From Thiotrichaceae bacterium (GTDB taxonomy: Bacteria; Pseudomonadota; Gammaproteobacteria; Beggiatoales; Beggiatoaceae), in NCBI GenBank assembly GCA_028688145.1, contig JAQTYU010000001.1, positions 578,284 through 642,283 on the forward strand: a DNA stretch of 64,000 bases. The letters run 5' to 3'. The notes under the pieces are model-generated. The model was given only the letters and a program-made list of their open reading frames with translations. It made no database searches and was not told the DNA's origin. This document shows, one piece after another, positions 26,862-35,640 of this stretch. Position 1 is the stretch's first letter. Every line of letters begins with the position of its first letter. Made by a program: the position numbers and the translations under genes.

Positions 26862-26899
26862 AAAAAAAGCGGCACACCCAGAAACAGTGTGCCGCTTTT
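26862..26899 (-). terminator. Terminator of the 1010-residue secreted protein gene
   Basis: A 13-bp stem (AAAAGCGGCACAC / GTGTGCCGCTTTT) is followed on the minus strand by a run of seven T. It is positioned 50 bases past the stop codon. Confidence 0.9.
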
Positions 26900-26949
26900 G
26901 CAGAACTTCACGCCCCCCAATCAAACAAGATTAGAGGGGATGTGTATTC

Positions 26950-29900
26950 TTACTTGTTCACAACAGTGTCGATAGTCTTCAACGTGTAAACCAGCGTACC
27001 GTCAGCTAAACGGTAACCCATGTAAACGCTCAAGTTACCTGATGCAACAAATTTACCATCATACATGGTAAAGGTTGTTGGGTTAGTTAAGGTGACATTT
27101 TTCTTCAGTGCAGCTAAAGAAGTCAGCTTGGTATCCCATGCCGCAATCGCATTGCCATTCATCATGAACCAGAGGGGAGTAGTCACCCCAGCAGAAGGAT
27201 TAGTGAAGGCAGCAGCAACAATGATTTCAGCCACTTTGCCAACGTGTGCAGCATCAGGAGTGACGATACCAACCAACTTAACAGGCGTGGTTTCATACTT
27301 GTTCACGGTGTCCGATTGCTTGAAGGAAGCGCTATCTACAGAAATACCACCAGAGAATGAGGTAGTAACCGTGACAGCAGCACCCGTCTTATCAACAGCA
27401 GCTACGGAACTATCCGTGCTAGAGGCGATAGCAGGAATGGCTTGGCAACTTGCAGCAACTGCTGCGGTCGTGCCAGAAGCTGTAGTTGCAGCGGTGAACA
27501 AGCCACCATTGCTTTCGCAATCTTTTTGCGTGGTACATGCACTAACAGAAGCAGGAGCGCATTGTGCGATCAGACCCGTAGTAACTTTGAATGCCTTGTC
27601 AACAGTCACAGTCTTGTCAGGGTTGGTGAAGGTTAAGGTGAAATCACCGGTGGTAGCACCAGCTTTCACAATTAACACTTTACGGCTGCTGGCTGAGCTA
27701 GAAAGCGTAGCACCTGAAGATAAGCTAGCACTGGTATCGTTATCGACAACAGTGGGCTTCAAGGTACCGCTGTAGCTTAAGGTTACGTTTTGCAGACCGT
27801 AGACGGAGTTAGCAATAGGCTTGCCGTTTTGGTCATAGGTTTCAACCGTCACAGCAACTTCACCGTTGACAGGAATCGTGGTTTGTTCAATGTTAGCAAC
27901 AATCGTCTTCAACACAGGTTGAGCAGGGATCGTGCTATCCACTTTCACAGAACCAATACCAGGCTTGGTAAAGTTCAGGGTTAAAGGATCAGCCCCTACG
28001 AAAGCTTTGGTCGTGCCTACGTCAACAGCATTGTAGGAAACAGCAATGTTACCCGTACCGAAAGGAGCTAAGTTAGCACCGCTAACCACGCCATTGGTAG
28101 AAGTGACAGAGAACGTACCTGAGTCAGATTGTAATGCGGTCACAGCACCATTGCTAGAAACAGCGTTACCATAAGAGTCGAAAATCTTGACGCTTGCAGC
28201 AGGTAAAGTGGTGACATATTGCTTACCATCAGAACTTAAAGAAGGTGCAACTGAGTTCACTTGAATGTTGTGAGCATTTTGCAGTTGTGCAACAGAGGCA
28301 GCAGCAGGTTTCACCATGAAGTTAGCAACGTCAATGATGGTTTCGCCGAATGCACCAGCAGCATCACTGATCTTGTACTTGGTGCCAAAGGTTGCAGTTT
28401 TGAACAGAGCTAACAATTTAGCTTGACCTTGCGCTAAGTTCACGGAAACCGTTTCCAAGCTGGTCAAGTTTTGAATGTTCATGGTCACGGAGGAGTTTGC
28501 AGAAACTGCGGTATCCATCGTGGTGTCAGGAGTATCAGCCGTACCTTGGTACATGCCATCAGCTAACACGCTGGGAGATAACACGCCATCAACTGCAACG
28601 CTGAATACAGGATATTCATTCCCTGCAATGAAAGGCTCGGTTCTAGCAACATAAGCGTTTGCAATCAAAGATTGGGTCACAACTTTCACTTTCAACGCAT
28701 CAGAAGCTGTAATCGCGGTGTTACCCTTGACGCTAGCCACTAAAGAGGTTTCACCAAGCTTCAATAATTGACCTTTAGCACTACCCAAAGTAGCTGTCGT
28801 TGCGCTTGGGTAAGATAAAGTCACCCCAGTGCTGCTGACGATACCGTTAGCATCATTCAAGTCAACGTTATAGTTAGGAGCCGTAGGTTCTAAAGCACCC
28901 GTGGTCACGTTGCCATAATCGTCTAACAAGCTCAGAGTTACCGTTGCAGCGGCATTCACACCAGAAGCAGGAGCGGTTTCAACAGAGTTACTGATAACAG
29001 TCTTGTCAGTTTTCAAACCTAATTTTTTCACGCGACCGGTGTCAACGACTTTCAACACGTCGGTTAAGCCAGCATCAACACTGCTTACATTAGGTAAGGT
29101 ATCTAACTTAGCACTGACGTAGTAGCTGCCTACTTTGGTAATGCTGCTAGGTAAGGTGACAATCGCTTTACCTTTGCTCAGAGGAGCAGTAAAGGTATAG
29201 GTTGCAGCAGCTTCAGTTCCAACAGGTGAAGCTTTGTCTTGCGTGGTCTTGCTGGTCAAGGTAACGGTCAATTGACCGTTAGCATTTTGGTCAATATCCA
29301 AGCCTGGTAAGCAAGCAAACACAGCCAATTGACCGCCGCCCACACCCGCGGTTGCTTGAGAACCGGTGATTGAAGACGTAGCGGAACAAGTCGTAGCCGT
29401 AGCATTACCTGCTGCCACACCCCGACCACTTGGTGGCAAGTCTGCAGCGGCTGGAGTGAATGAAGCTATATCTAAACGGGTTGCGTTGATGTCCGCCTTG
29501 GTAATTGCAACGGTTTTCTTAACAGATTTAATCGTGTTAAATACAATACCGCCTTGAGCATTCAAGAAACGTTCTTGCAAAGTCACGGTGATGGTGTCAG
29601 TACCAACAGAGTTAGGATCGGTGTAGCTAATGTTCACACGACCTAAACCTTGATTTAACTTGACATATTTCACATCGCCTTGGAACACGCCACCAGCGAC
29701 GGTGTCGCCAGCTTTTTCACCAGGAGATGCGCTACCACCCGTGATCATACCCTTTTCGCTGATGATGGTTACTAAAACGATAGCACCTTGTTGTTCGCCT
29801 AATTGGTCTACAGCACCCGTCTTATCTAAACCCATCAGGGCTAAGTTAACGCTTTGACCGACAGCAACACTGGTCTTGTCAAGAATGAATTGACCTTCAA

Positions 29901-29982
29901 CAGTAGAGGTCGTAGCAAATGCAGGCGCGCCCACTAATGCCAGTGAAATTGCTGAGGCTAATGCCGTTCTTTTCATCGTCAT
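26950..29982 (-). CDS. Large secreted protein with Ig-like/invasin-type repeats
   Basis: A 1010-residue protein with a Sec signal peptide (MTMKRTALASAISLALVGAP, then AFA). The mature part is rich in Thr, Ser, Val and Ala and consists of successive beta-sandwich-like units. Each unit has phrases such as LDKTSVAVGQSVNL, VTLSLLDDYGNVTTG, VKIFDSYGNAVSSNG and VTVETYDQNGKPIANS, as in bacterial Ig-like surface proteins. Near residue 820 there is a cysteine-rich insert (CAPASVSACTTQKDCESNGG, then SC). I see no LPXTG, PEP-CTERM or autotransporter barrel. The codon pattern is strongly biased, suggesting high expression. GGAG 8 nt upstream supports ATG 29982. It may be a surface-layer, matrix or adhesin protein exported by the secretion machinery encoded nearby. 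Confidence 0.75.
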   Translation of the reverse strand: MTMKRTALASAISLALVGAPAFATTSTVEGQFILDKTSVAVGQSVNLALMGLDKTGAVDQLGEQQGAIVLVTIISEKGMITGGSASPGEKAGDTVAGGVFQGDVKYVKLNQGLGRVNISYTDPNSVGTDTITVTLQERFLNAQGGIVFNTIKSVKKTVAITKADINATRLDIASFTPAAADLPPSGRGVAAGNATATTCSATSSITGSQATAGVGGGQLAVFACLPGLDIDQNANGQLTVTLTSKTTQDKASPVGTEAAATYTFTAPLSKGKAIVTLPSSITKVGSYYVSAKLDTLPNVSSVDAGLTDVLKVVDTGRVKKLGLKTDKTVISNSVETAPASGVNAAATVTLSLLDDYGNVTTGALEPTAPNYNVDLNDANGIVSSTGVTLSYPSATTATLGSAKGQLLKLGETSLVASVKGNTAITASDALKVKVVTQSLIANAYVARTEPFIAGNEYPVFSVAVDGVLSPSVLADGMYQGTADTPDTTMDTAVSANSSVTMNIQNLTSLETVSVNLAQGQAKLLALFKTATFGTKYKISDAAGAFGETIIDVANFMVKPAAASVAQLQNAHNIQVNSVAPSLSSDGKQYVTTLPAASVKIFDSYGNAVSSNGAVTALQSDSGTFSVTSTNGVVSGANLAPFGTGNIAVSYNAVDVGTTKAFVGADPLTLNFTKPGIGSVKVDSTIPAQPVLKTIVANIEQTTIPVNGEVAVTVETYDQNGKPIANSVYGLQNVTLSYSGTLKPTVVDNDTSASLSSGATLSSSASSRKVLIVKAGATTGDFTLTFTNPDKTVTVDKAFKVTTGLIAQCAPASVSACTTQKDCESNGGLFTAATTASGTTAAVAASCQAIPAIASSTDSSVAAVDKTGAAVTVTTSFSGGISVDSASFKQSDTVNKYETTPVKLVGIVTPDAAHVGKVAEIIVAAAFTNPSAGVTTPLWFMMNGNAIAAWDTKLTSLAALKKNVTLTNPTTFTMYDGKFVASGNLSVYMGYRLADGTLVYTLKTIDTVVNK

Positions 29983-30193
29983 ACAAAATTCTCCATAAGT
30001 TTTAATCTTAATGCATCACTTGTCTGTTTAGACAATTTGATGGGGTACGCACCTTTGTGATCGCAACATACACTACAGGTCAGTGTCAATACTGAGGTAG
30101 TAATATTTTGCCAAAAATACGAAACCCTAAACCCTTACTAACAAATATTGCACATAACCTAGTTGTTTTGCAAGCCCTTATCAAAACTTATTA

Positions 30194-31723
30194 TCACCTG
30201 TGCTTAGTTATCCAAATGATCTTGCGGGCTTGCAGGCGCGTATTTTCAGTAAACAGCAAAGTACCTAGCAATTCGTAAGCACCTTCCACCATTTCTGGCA
30301 GCACAGTACCAACACCGAACAAGGCTTCTGGATTACCAAATAAGGACAAGTTCAAATCACTCCTAAACAAATAGGGACTCGCTAGAGGGCTATTGTAAGA
30401 CATTTTTACAACGCTGTCGCTATTTTGCCATATTTTAAATAAACTCGGACGCAAAGCAGGCTGTGTGCTCGGAAAATTTAACCGTAAATATAAATTCCCT
30501 TGTTTTTCATCCTGTTGCTTAAGTGATAGATTCAATAGAAGGTTTTCGCCTGCTTGATAAACTAACTTGTTTTCACCACTAAACCAGAGAGTTAGCGGAG
30601 AGTCATCCGCCGCAGGAATTTTGACAATCCCAAAACCATATTCGGGAGAGTATCCCTCTTTCGCATAATCCTCACTATTATTAAGTGCTTGCGCCACTAA
30701 TTCTAAGGGAGTTGCCTGCGGTTGTAAACGTAACTGTAAGGCGAAAAAACCACTCACCAAAGCAGCTGCAGCGGAAGTTCCTGAATAAATTTGACTGTAT
30801 CCTGTACCAGGCAAGGGTGTGGTTAATTCTGTTCCCGGCGCGGTTAGCAACAAATCATCTCCATAATTGCTGCGAAACAAACGTTTTCCCTGTTTATCCA
30901 CGGCTCCCACACTGACCACAAACCGCAAGTTTGCTGGGAAATTGAGGCTCGCATTTCCCCCATTACCCGCTGCGGCAACTAAGATTTTTCCCTGACTATC
31001 GGCATAACGCAATGCCGCTTCGACCCAAGGTGCGTAACTGTCTAAACTCAAGCTCATCGAGATAATTTGTGCATCGCTGGCAGCAGCAGCAAGAATCGCG
31101 GCGGCCAAATCAGCTGAATAAAAACTGCCTTGGTCTTGAGAATTCAACTTGTAGGGAATGACCTGCGCTTGTGGCGCAACGCCACAACTGCCATCAACGC
31201 GGGTACAATGTGCGACCATTAAACCCGCCATTGCCGTGCCGTGTCCCGTCATATCAGCGGTGTTTGTGGTGTTATCCCCAAAGTTATAGCCCTGATCAGC
31301 AAGAATACTGCCTGCTAAGTCGGGATGTGTTGCATCTACACCACTGTCAAGCAGCGCAATTTTAATGCCTTCGCCTTGGGTTTTATCCCACACACTGGGC
31401 ACATTCATCATTTGCAATTGCCAATGCGGGTTGTAATTTTCAGGGGCAGGTACGGTCAGCGCACTGCCTTCAAAATGTCCTTTAATATCCGTTTGTGATG
31501 AAATACGGGCGCTGCGAGTATTTTGTGGGGAAGTTTCAGGCAAATCGACCACAATCCACGGCAAAGGACTTAAATCCCTCAGGATTAATCCATTATTCCG
31601 ATAGTTTTGTAATTGTTCTGCACTAATTTCCTGCAAACTCAATACGACACGCGCCGCTTGTGCGCAAAAACTCCAACTGTTGCCGAAAACAAACAGGCAA
31701 ATAATCAACAATCGCCAAGTCAT
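30194..31723 (-). CDS. Subtilisin-like serine peptidase (S8 family), secreted
   Basis: A 509-residue secreted protease. A signal peptide (to about residue 23, AQAARV) and an N-terminal propeptide-like part precede the catalytic domain. Its triad is D126 in LLDSGVDATHPDL, H161 in GHGTAMAG and S317 in SGTSAAAALVSG; the oxyanion Asn is in AAAGNGG. The last 140 residues form a beta-rich extension (LTLWFSGENKLVYQAGENLL) of the type found in PEP-secreted and extracytoplasmic peptidases. AAGGAT 5 nt upstream supports ATG 31723. It is divergent from an ABC permease and is upstream of the 1010-residue protein in the same orientation, with 210 bases between. Confidence 0.92.
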   Translation of the reverse strand: MTWRLLIICLFVFGNSWSFCAQAARVVLSLQEISAEQLQNYRNNGLILRDLSPLPWIVVDLPETSPQNTRSARISSQTDIKGHFEGSALTVPAPENYNPHWQLQMMNVPSVWDKTQGEGIKIALLDSGVDATHPDLAGSILADQGYNFGDNTTNTADMTGHGTAMAGLMVAHCTRVDGSCGVAPQAQVIPYKLNSQDQGSFYSADLAAAILAAAASDAQIISMSLSLDSYAPWVEAALRYADSQGKILVAAAGNGGNASLNFPANLRFVVSVGAVDKQGKRLFRSNYGDDLLLTAPGTELTTPLPGTGYSQIYSGTSAAAALVSGFFALQLRLQPQATPLELVAQALNNSEDYAKEGYSPEYGFGIVKIPAADDSPLTLWFSGENKLVYQAGENLLLNLSLKQQDEKQGNLYLRLNFPSTQPALRPSLFKIWQNSDSVVKMSYNSPLASPYLFRSDLNLSLFGNPEALFGVGTVLPEMVEGAYELLGTLLFTENTRLQARKIIWITKHR

Positions 31724-31752
31724 GTGTTATCCTTGAGGTTTTACAATTAAAA

Positions 31753-32577
31753 ATGTCGATGACTGCTGTGAACCTATTTCAACGTTATTTACGCGCTACT
31801 TACTCGGGCTTAATCAAGCCATTACAGGCGGCATATCAACACCGTTACCTGTTACTACTCCTGATCAGACGGGATGTGACAACACGCACTTCAGGCACAT
31901 GGTTTGGGGATGCGTGGCTGTTATTACAACCCGCGCTACAAATTGTGGGTTTTTGGTTTTTGTTAGATGTGGTTTTACAAGTCAAATTCCAAAAAAACGT
32001 CCCATTTCTTAACTATTTTTTGATAGGAATGCTCACTTGGGCCTTTATTGCGGAAGTGCTGGGACGCAGTTTGACCGTGCTCAGTGAATTCGGCAGCTTA
32101 TATCGCCGTGCGGTATTTCCCGTGATTATCTTACCGCTATTCCCGATCATTCTCTCTGCGACTTTATACAGCATTGTCATGGGCGTTACTGTAGGGCTAC
32201 TAGAAGGCTATGAACAAGCCCCCTACGGTGTACTTTGTATTCTAGGTGTGTCTTTACTATTGATTCCTATTTGTTATTTGTTGGCGATCATGGGATTATT
32301 TTTGAAAGACATCAGCCAAGTTTTCCCCTTCCTGATCACGGTGACTTTGTATCTTACCCCAATTTTATATATGCCCGAATCCTTGCCCAAAAATTTAAGT
32401 TGGTTACTCGTACTTAATCCAGCGGCGGATGTTATGGCATTGGTGCATGGCGGTTTACAAGGTCTTGCGTGGGACTGGGGAAACTTACTACGTCCGCTTA
32501 TGTTATGGCTATTATTACTCGCCCCCGCAGCAGTGTTATTCCGACGTGCCGAGCCGCATGTTCGAGAAATGTTATAA
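31753..32577 (+). CDS. ABC-2 type polysaccharide/polyol phosphate export permease
   Basis: A 274-residue inner-membrane permease of the Wzm/KpsM/TagG type with about six hydrophobic segments. Motifs are LLLLIRRDVTTRTSGTWFG near the N-terminus, then WLLLQPALQIVGFW, and PLMLWLLLLAPAAVLFRRAEP at the C-terminus. Such permeases export lipid-linked O-antigen or capsule with a separate Wzt/KpsT ATPase. That ATPase gene is not next to it; instead a TMTC-like TPR protein follows 21 nt downstream. Confidence 0.88.
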   Translation: MSMTAVNLFQRYLRATYSGLIKPLQAAYQHRYLLLLLIRRDVTTRTSGTWFGDAWLLLQPALQIVGFWFLLDVVLQVKFQKNVPFLNYFLIGMLTWAFIAEVLGRSLTVLSEFGSLYRRAVFPVIILPLFPIILSATLYSIVMGVTVGLLEGYEQAPYGVLCILGVSLLLIPICYLLAIMGLFLKDISQVFPFLITVTLYLTPILYMPESLPKNLSWLLVLNPAADVMALVHGGLQGLAWDWGNLLRPLMLWLLLLAPAAVLFRRAEPHVREML

Positions 32578-32598
32578 CGGATTTGAGAAATTTACACT

Positions 32599-34410
32599 AT
32601 GAAAACCACTTGGCTGCATCACTCACGTCTTGCCCTTGCCGCACTCGCACTGACTCCCATTCAACTGCTTATTTTGACGCTCAGCGTCTGGCTGCTCTAC
32701 GGTCACAGTTTGGATGTTCCATTTTATTTAGATGATTTTTCCTCAATTCAGGAAAATCCTACGATTTATAACTGGAAGGGCACGTTTAGTGAACTCTGGC
32801 AATTTGCAGGACAGCGGATCGTGGGGTATTACAGCTTCGCGCTGAATTACCAATTCGATCACTTTCAAGTCAAGGGTTATCATATTGTTAATATCCTAAT
32901 CCATTTATTGAGTGGATATTTTGTATTTTTATTGATTAGAGGTTTATTACAGACTCCACTCATGAAAACGCAAGCTTCAGAAATTTTACAACGCTATCTA
33001 CCCTTTGTAGTTGCATTGTTATTTCTGATTCACCCACTACAAATTCAAGCAGTTACTTATGTAGTACAACGGCTCGCTTCAATGGCAGCTCTGTTTTATA
33101 TTGCCGCTTTAGCAAGTTTCGTTTATGCACGTTTAAGTGAACCCAGTTTACGCCAAAAATTATGGATTACAGCTTGTATTTTGTTCACTTTATTGGGTTT
33201 TTTCACCAAACAAAACACGGCTACTTTACCGCTGGCTTTTCTGCTAATTGAACTGGTATTTTTCCCTTTACACAAAAAACGCCTGCAAATTGCCGCAGGC
33301 ATCGCAATTGGGGGCTTGATTTTAGTCTGGTTTATTCTCGCAGGAATATTTCAAAAGAACCCCTTTTCTTTAGAAGCAATGCAAGCCTTAACCCAAGAAA
33401 CCAACCTTATTTCTCGGGATTCCTATCTTGCCACCCAATTCAGCGTACTGTTTACTTATTTGAAATTATTAGTATTTCCTGTCGGGCTGCATATTGACTA
33501 TGCTTATCCCATCACCGACGGTTTGGGTGCACCGAAAGCCATTATTGCATTAATCGGGCACTTAGCACTCTTAGCACTCGCTATGTTCTGTTTTCGACGC
33601 AATCCACTGGTGAGCTTTGGGATTTTCTTCTATTATTTGGCACATTTGGTTGAATCTAGCATTATTCCAATTCGTGACGTAATTTTTGAACATCGCACCT
33701 ATTTGCCCAACCTTGGATTTTTCATCGTTATCGGCTGGCTGGCGTTGGAAGGTTTGCCTAAAAAATTTGCGGCTTATCAGCTTCATATCTATACAGGGCT
33801 GGTCATTATTTGCCTGATTTTGGCGGGTATGACTTGGCAACGTAATGCTTTATGGCGTGACCCGATTGCCTTGTGGCAAGATAATATTGTGCAATCACCC
33901 AGTAAAAAACGTGGCTTCGTAATTTTAGGGAAACATTTACTACAAGCTAATCGCCCCAGTGAAGCTCTAGAAGTGCTTAAAAATTCTGGTGAAATCCGTC
34001 AAAATCTCAACGGCACAGTAACCACAACTTATACCACTGAAGCAGTGCTAAATATGGTGGTTGCTTATAAAAAGTTGAAAGATTATCAAACCGCATTAAA
34101 ATTTATTGACCAAGCACTTGTTAATCCAACAATTTTACCCTTTGATAAAGCCAAGTTTTATACCAACCGTGGCAACATTTTCTACGAACAAAATCAGTTC
34201 CAAGAAGCTGAAACCTCCTATCTTGAAGCGATTAAACTTTATCCGCAAGGCTTAACTGCACGGGCAAATTTAGCCAGTATTTTTGCAGTCACAGGACGTT
34301 TACAGGAATCTGAAAAGCTTTACGCAGAAATGTTGGTGATTGATCCAAATAATCAAGATATTCGGAATAATTTAGCCCAAGTGCGTGCCAAATTAGCTGA
34401 ACCGCACTAG
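32599..34410 (+). CDS. Membrane protein with GT-C-like domain and TPR repeats (TMTC-like)
   Basis: A 603-residue protein. About ten hydrophobic segments in the first 420 residues include an early periplasmic loop with FYLDDFSSIQENP, the acidic loop typical of GT-C/TMTC-type mannosyltransferase-like proteins. A C-terminal region of about 150 residues carries TPR units (GFVILGKHLLQANRPSEALE, AKFYTNRGNIFYEQNQFQEAE, LTARANLASIFAVTGRLQES). It probably acts in glycosylation or polysaccharide handling at the inner membrane. It sits between a polysaccharide export permease and gspF; the substrate is unknown. Confidence 0.8.
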   Translation: MKTTWLHHSRLALAALALTPIQLLILTLSVWLLYGHSLDVPFYLDDFSSIQENPTIYNWKGTFSELWQFAGQRIVGYYSFALNYQFDHFQVKGYHIVNILIHLLSGYFVFLLIRGLLQTPLMKTQASEILQRYLPFVVALLFLIHPLQIQAVTYVVQRLASMAALFYIAALASFVYARLSEPSLRQKLWITACILFTLLGFFTKQNTATLPLAFLLIELVFFPLHKKRLQIAAGIAIGGLILVWFILAGIFQKNPFSLEAMQALTQETNLISRDSYLATQFSVLFTYLKLLVFPVGLHIDYAYPITDGLGAPKAIIALIGHLALLALAMFCFRRNPLVSFGIFFYYLAHLVESSIIPIRDVIFEHRTYLPNLGFFIVIGWLALEGLPKKFAAYQLHIYTGLVIICLILAGMTWQRNALWRDPIALWQDNIVQSPSKKRGFVILGKHLLQANRPSEALEVLKNSGEIRQNLNGTVTTTYTTEAVLNMVVAYKKLKDYQTALKFIDQALVNPTILPFDKAKFYTNRGNIFYEQNQFQEAETSYLEAIKLYPQGLTARANLASIFAVTGRLQESEKLYAEMLVIDPNNQDIRNNLAQVRAKLAEPH

Positions 34411-34423
34411 TTCTGCATTTATC

Positions 34424-35629
34424 ATGTCACAACAATTTTTGTACAAAGCGATGGACAATCGCGGGCGCATCCAGCAAGGACAGCTCGATGCGCATAATGC
34501 CAGCGATTTAGAAGCGCGTTTGGAGCGCATGGGTTTGGATTTGATTTATTTCCGAGCCAAAAAAACGCGACATTTTTATTCTCGCAAAATTACCCGCCCC
34601 GATTTAATTACCTTCACCTTTCACATGGAGCAGTTGACGCGGGCAGGTGTACCTTTGTTAGAAGGTTTGAACGATTTACGCGACAGTTTAGGACAAACGC
34701 GTTTTCGCGAAATTGTCTCGAATATCATTGATAATATTGAAGGCGGCGAATGCTTGTCGGATGCGATGAAACACTTTCCCGAAGCCTTCGATGCGGTTTT
34801 TGTAAGCTTGGTGCGGGCAGGGGAAGAAAGTGGTAATTTAAGTGTTGTATTTAAACATTTGACTGAAAGTCTGAAATGGCAGGATGAATTAGCTGCTAAG
34901 ACTAAGAAATTATTAACTTATCCTGCTTTTGTGTTTACGGTTATTATTGGGGTTTTGTTTTTCTTAATGATTTATCTCGTTCCCCAAATGATTAGTTTTA
35001 TCAAAGGAATGGGCGGCGAGTTACCTTTGCATACCCGTATCTTGTTAAGTGTTTCTAATTTTTTCGTGAATTATTGGTACGTGGTTTTAAGTGCACCTAT
35101 TTTGACATTTATCCTATTAAAAATGTCCATGAAAATGAGTTTTAAAGTACGTTTTAATATAGACCGTTTAAAATTGAAATTATGGATTATTGGACCAATT
35201 TTAGAAAAAATTATTTTAGCGCGGTTTACTAACTTTTTTGCTTTATTATATGGTTCAGGAATTACCGTTTTAGATGGTTTGCAAATTACCAAAGGTTTAG
35301 CGGGTAATTTGGTGATCGAAGCCGCTATTCAAAAAGTGATTGATAGTATTCAAGAAGGGACTAGCATCGGTGATAGTTTTGACCAAGTGCGTTTTTTCCC
35401 CCCCTTGGTGTTGCGCATGGTGAGAATTGGGGAAATGACAGGCGAATTGGAAGCTGCTTTGAATAATGTCAGTTATTTTTATAATCGTGAAATTAAAGAT
35501 TCTATAGAAAAAATTCAAACCTTAATTGAGCCCATTATGACCGTATTATTGGGGGCTATGTTGGGTTGGGTCATGATTTCGGTGCTCGGACCGATTTACG
35601 ATATTATTAGTAAATTTAAGTATCGTTAA
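34424..35629 (+). CDS. gspF: Type II secretion/type IV pilus inner-membrane platform protein GspF/PilC
   Basis: A 401-residue polytopic platform protein with two T2SSF domains. Each domain has the pattern FTFHMEQLTRAGVPLLEGL (about residue 65) and FALLYGSGITVLDGLQITKG (about 268). Three main membrane helices are present, the last at the C-terminus (LIEPIMTVLLGAMLGWVMIS). The N-terminus MSQQFLYKAMDNRGRIQQGQ is typical. It normally works with an ATPase (GspE/PilB), which is absent here. The GspL-like gene follows 11 nt downstream. Confidence 0.93.
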   Translation: MSQQFLYKAMDNRGRIQQGQLDAHNASDLEARLERMGLDLIYFRAKKTRHFYSRKITRPDLITFTFHMEQLTRAGVPLLEGLNDLRDSLGQTRFREIVSNIIDNIEGGECLSDAMKHFPEAFDAVFVSLVRAGEESGNLSVVFKHLTESLKWQDELAAKTKKLLTYPAFVFTVIIGVLFFLMIYLVPQMISFIKGMGGELPLHTRILLSVSNFFVNYWYVVLSAPILTFILLKMSMKMSFKVRFNIDRLKLKLWIIGPILEKIILARFTNFFALLYGSGITVLDGLQITKGLAGNLVIEAAIQKVIDSIQEGTSIGDSFDQVRFFPPLVLRMVRIGEMTGELEAALNNVSYFYNREIKDSIEKIQTLIEPIMTVLLGAMLGWVMISVLGPIYDIISKFKYR

Positions 35630-35640
35630 GCAGAGGTAGC

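Noticed and set aside
27065..27775. 236-codon plus-strand ORF opposite the 1010-residue protein
   Set aside because: It arises from the biased codon use of the real gene on the other strand; it has no start signal or homology.
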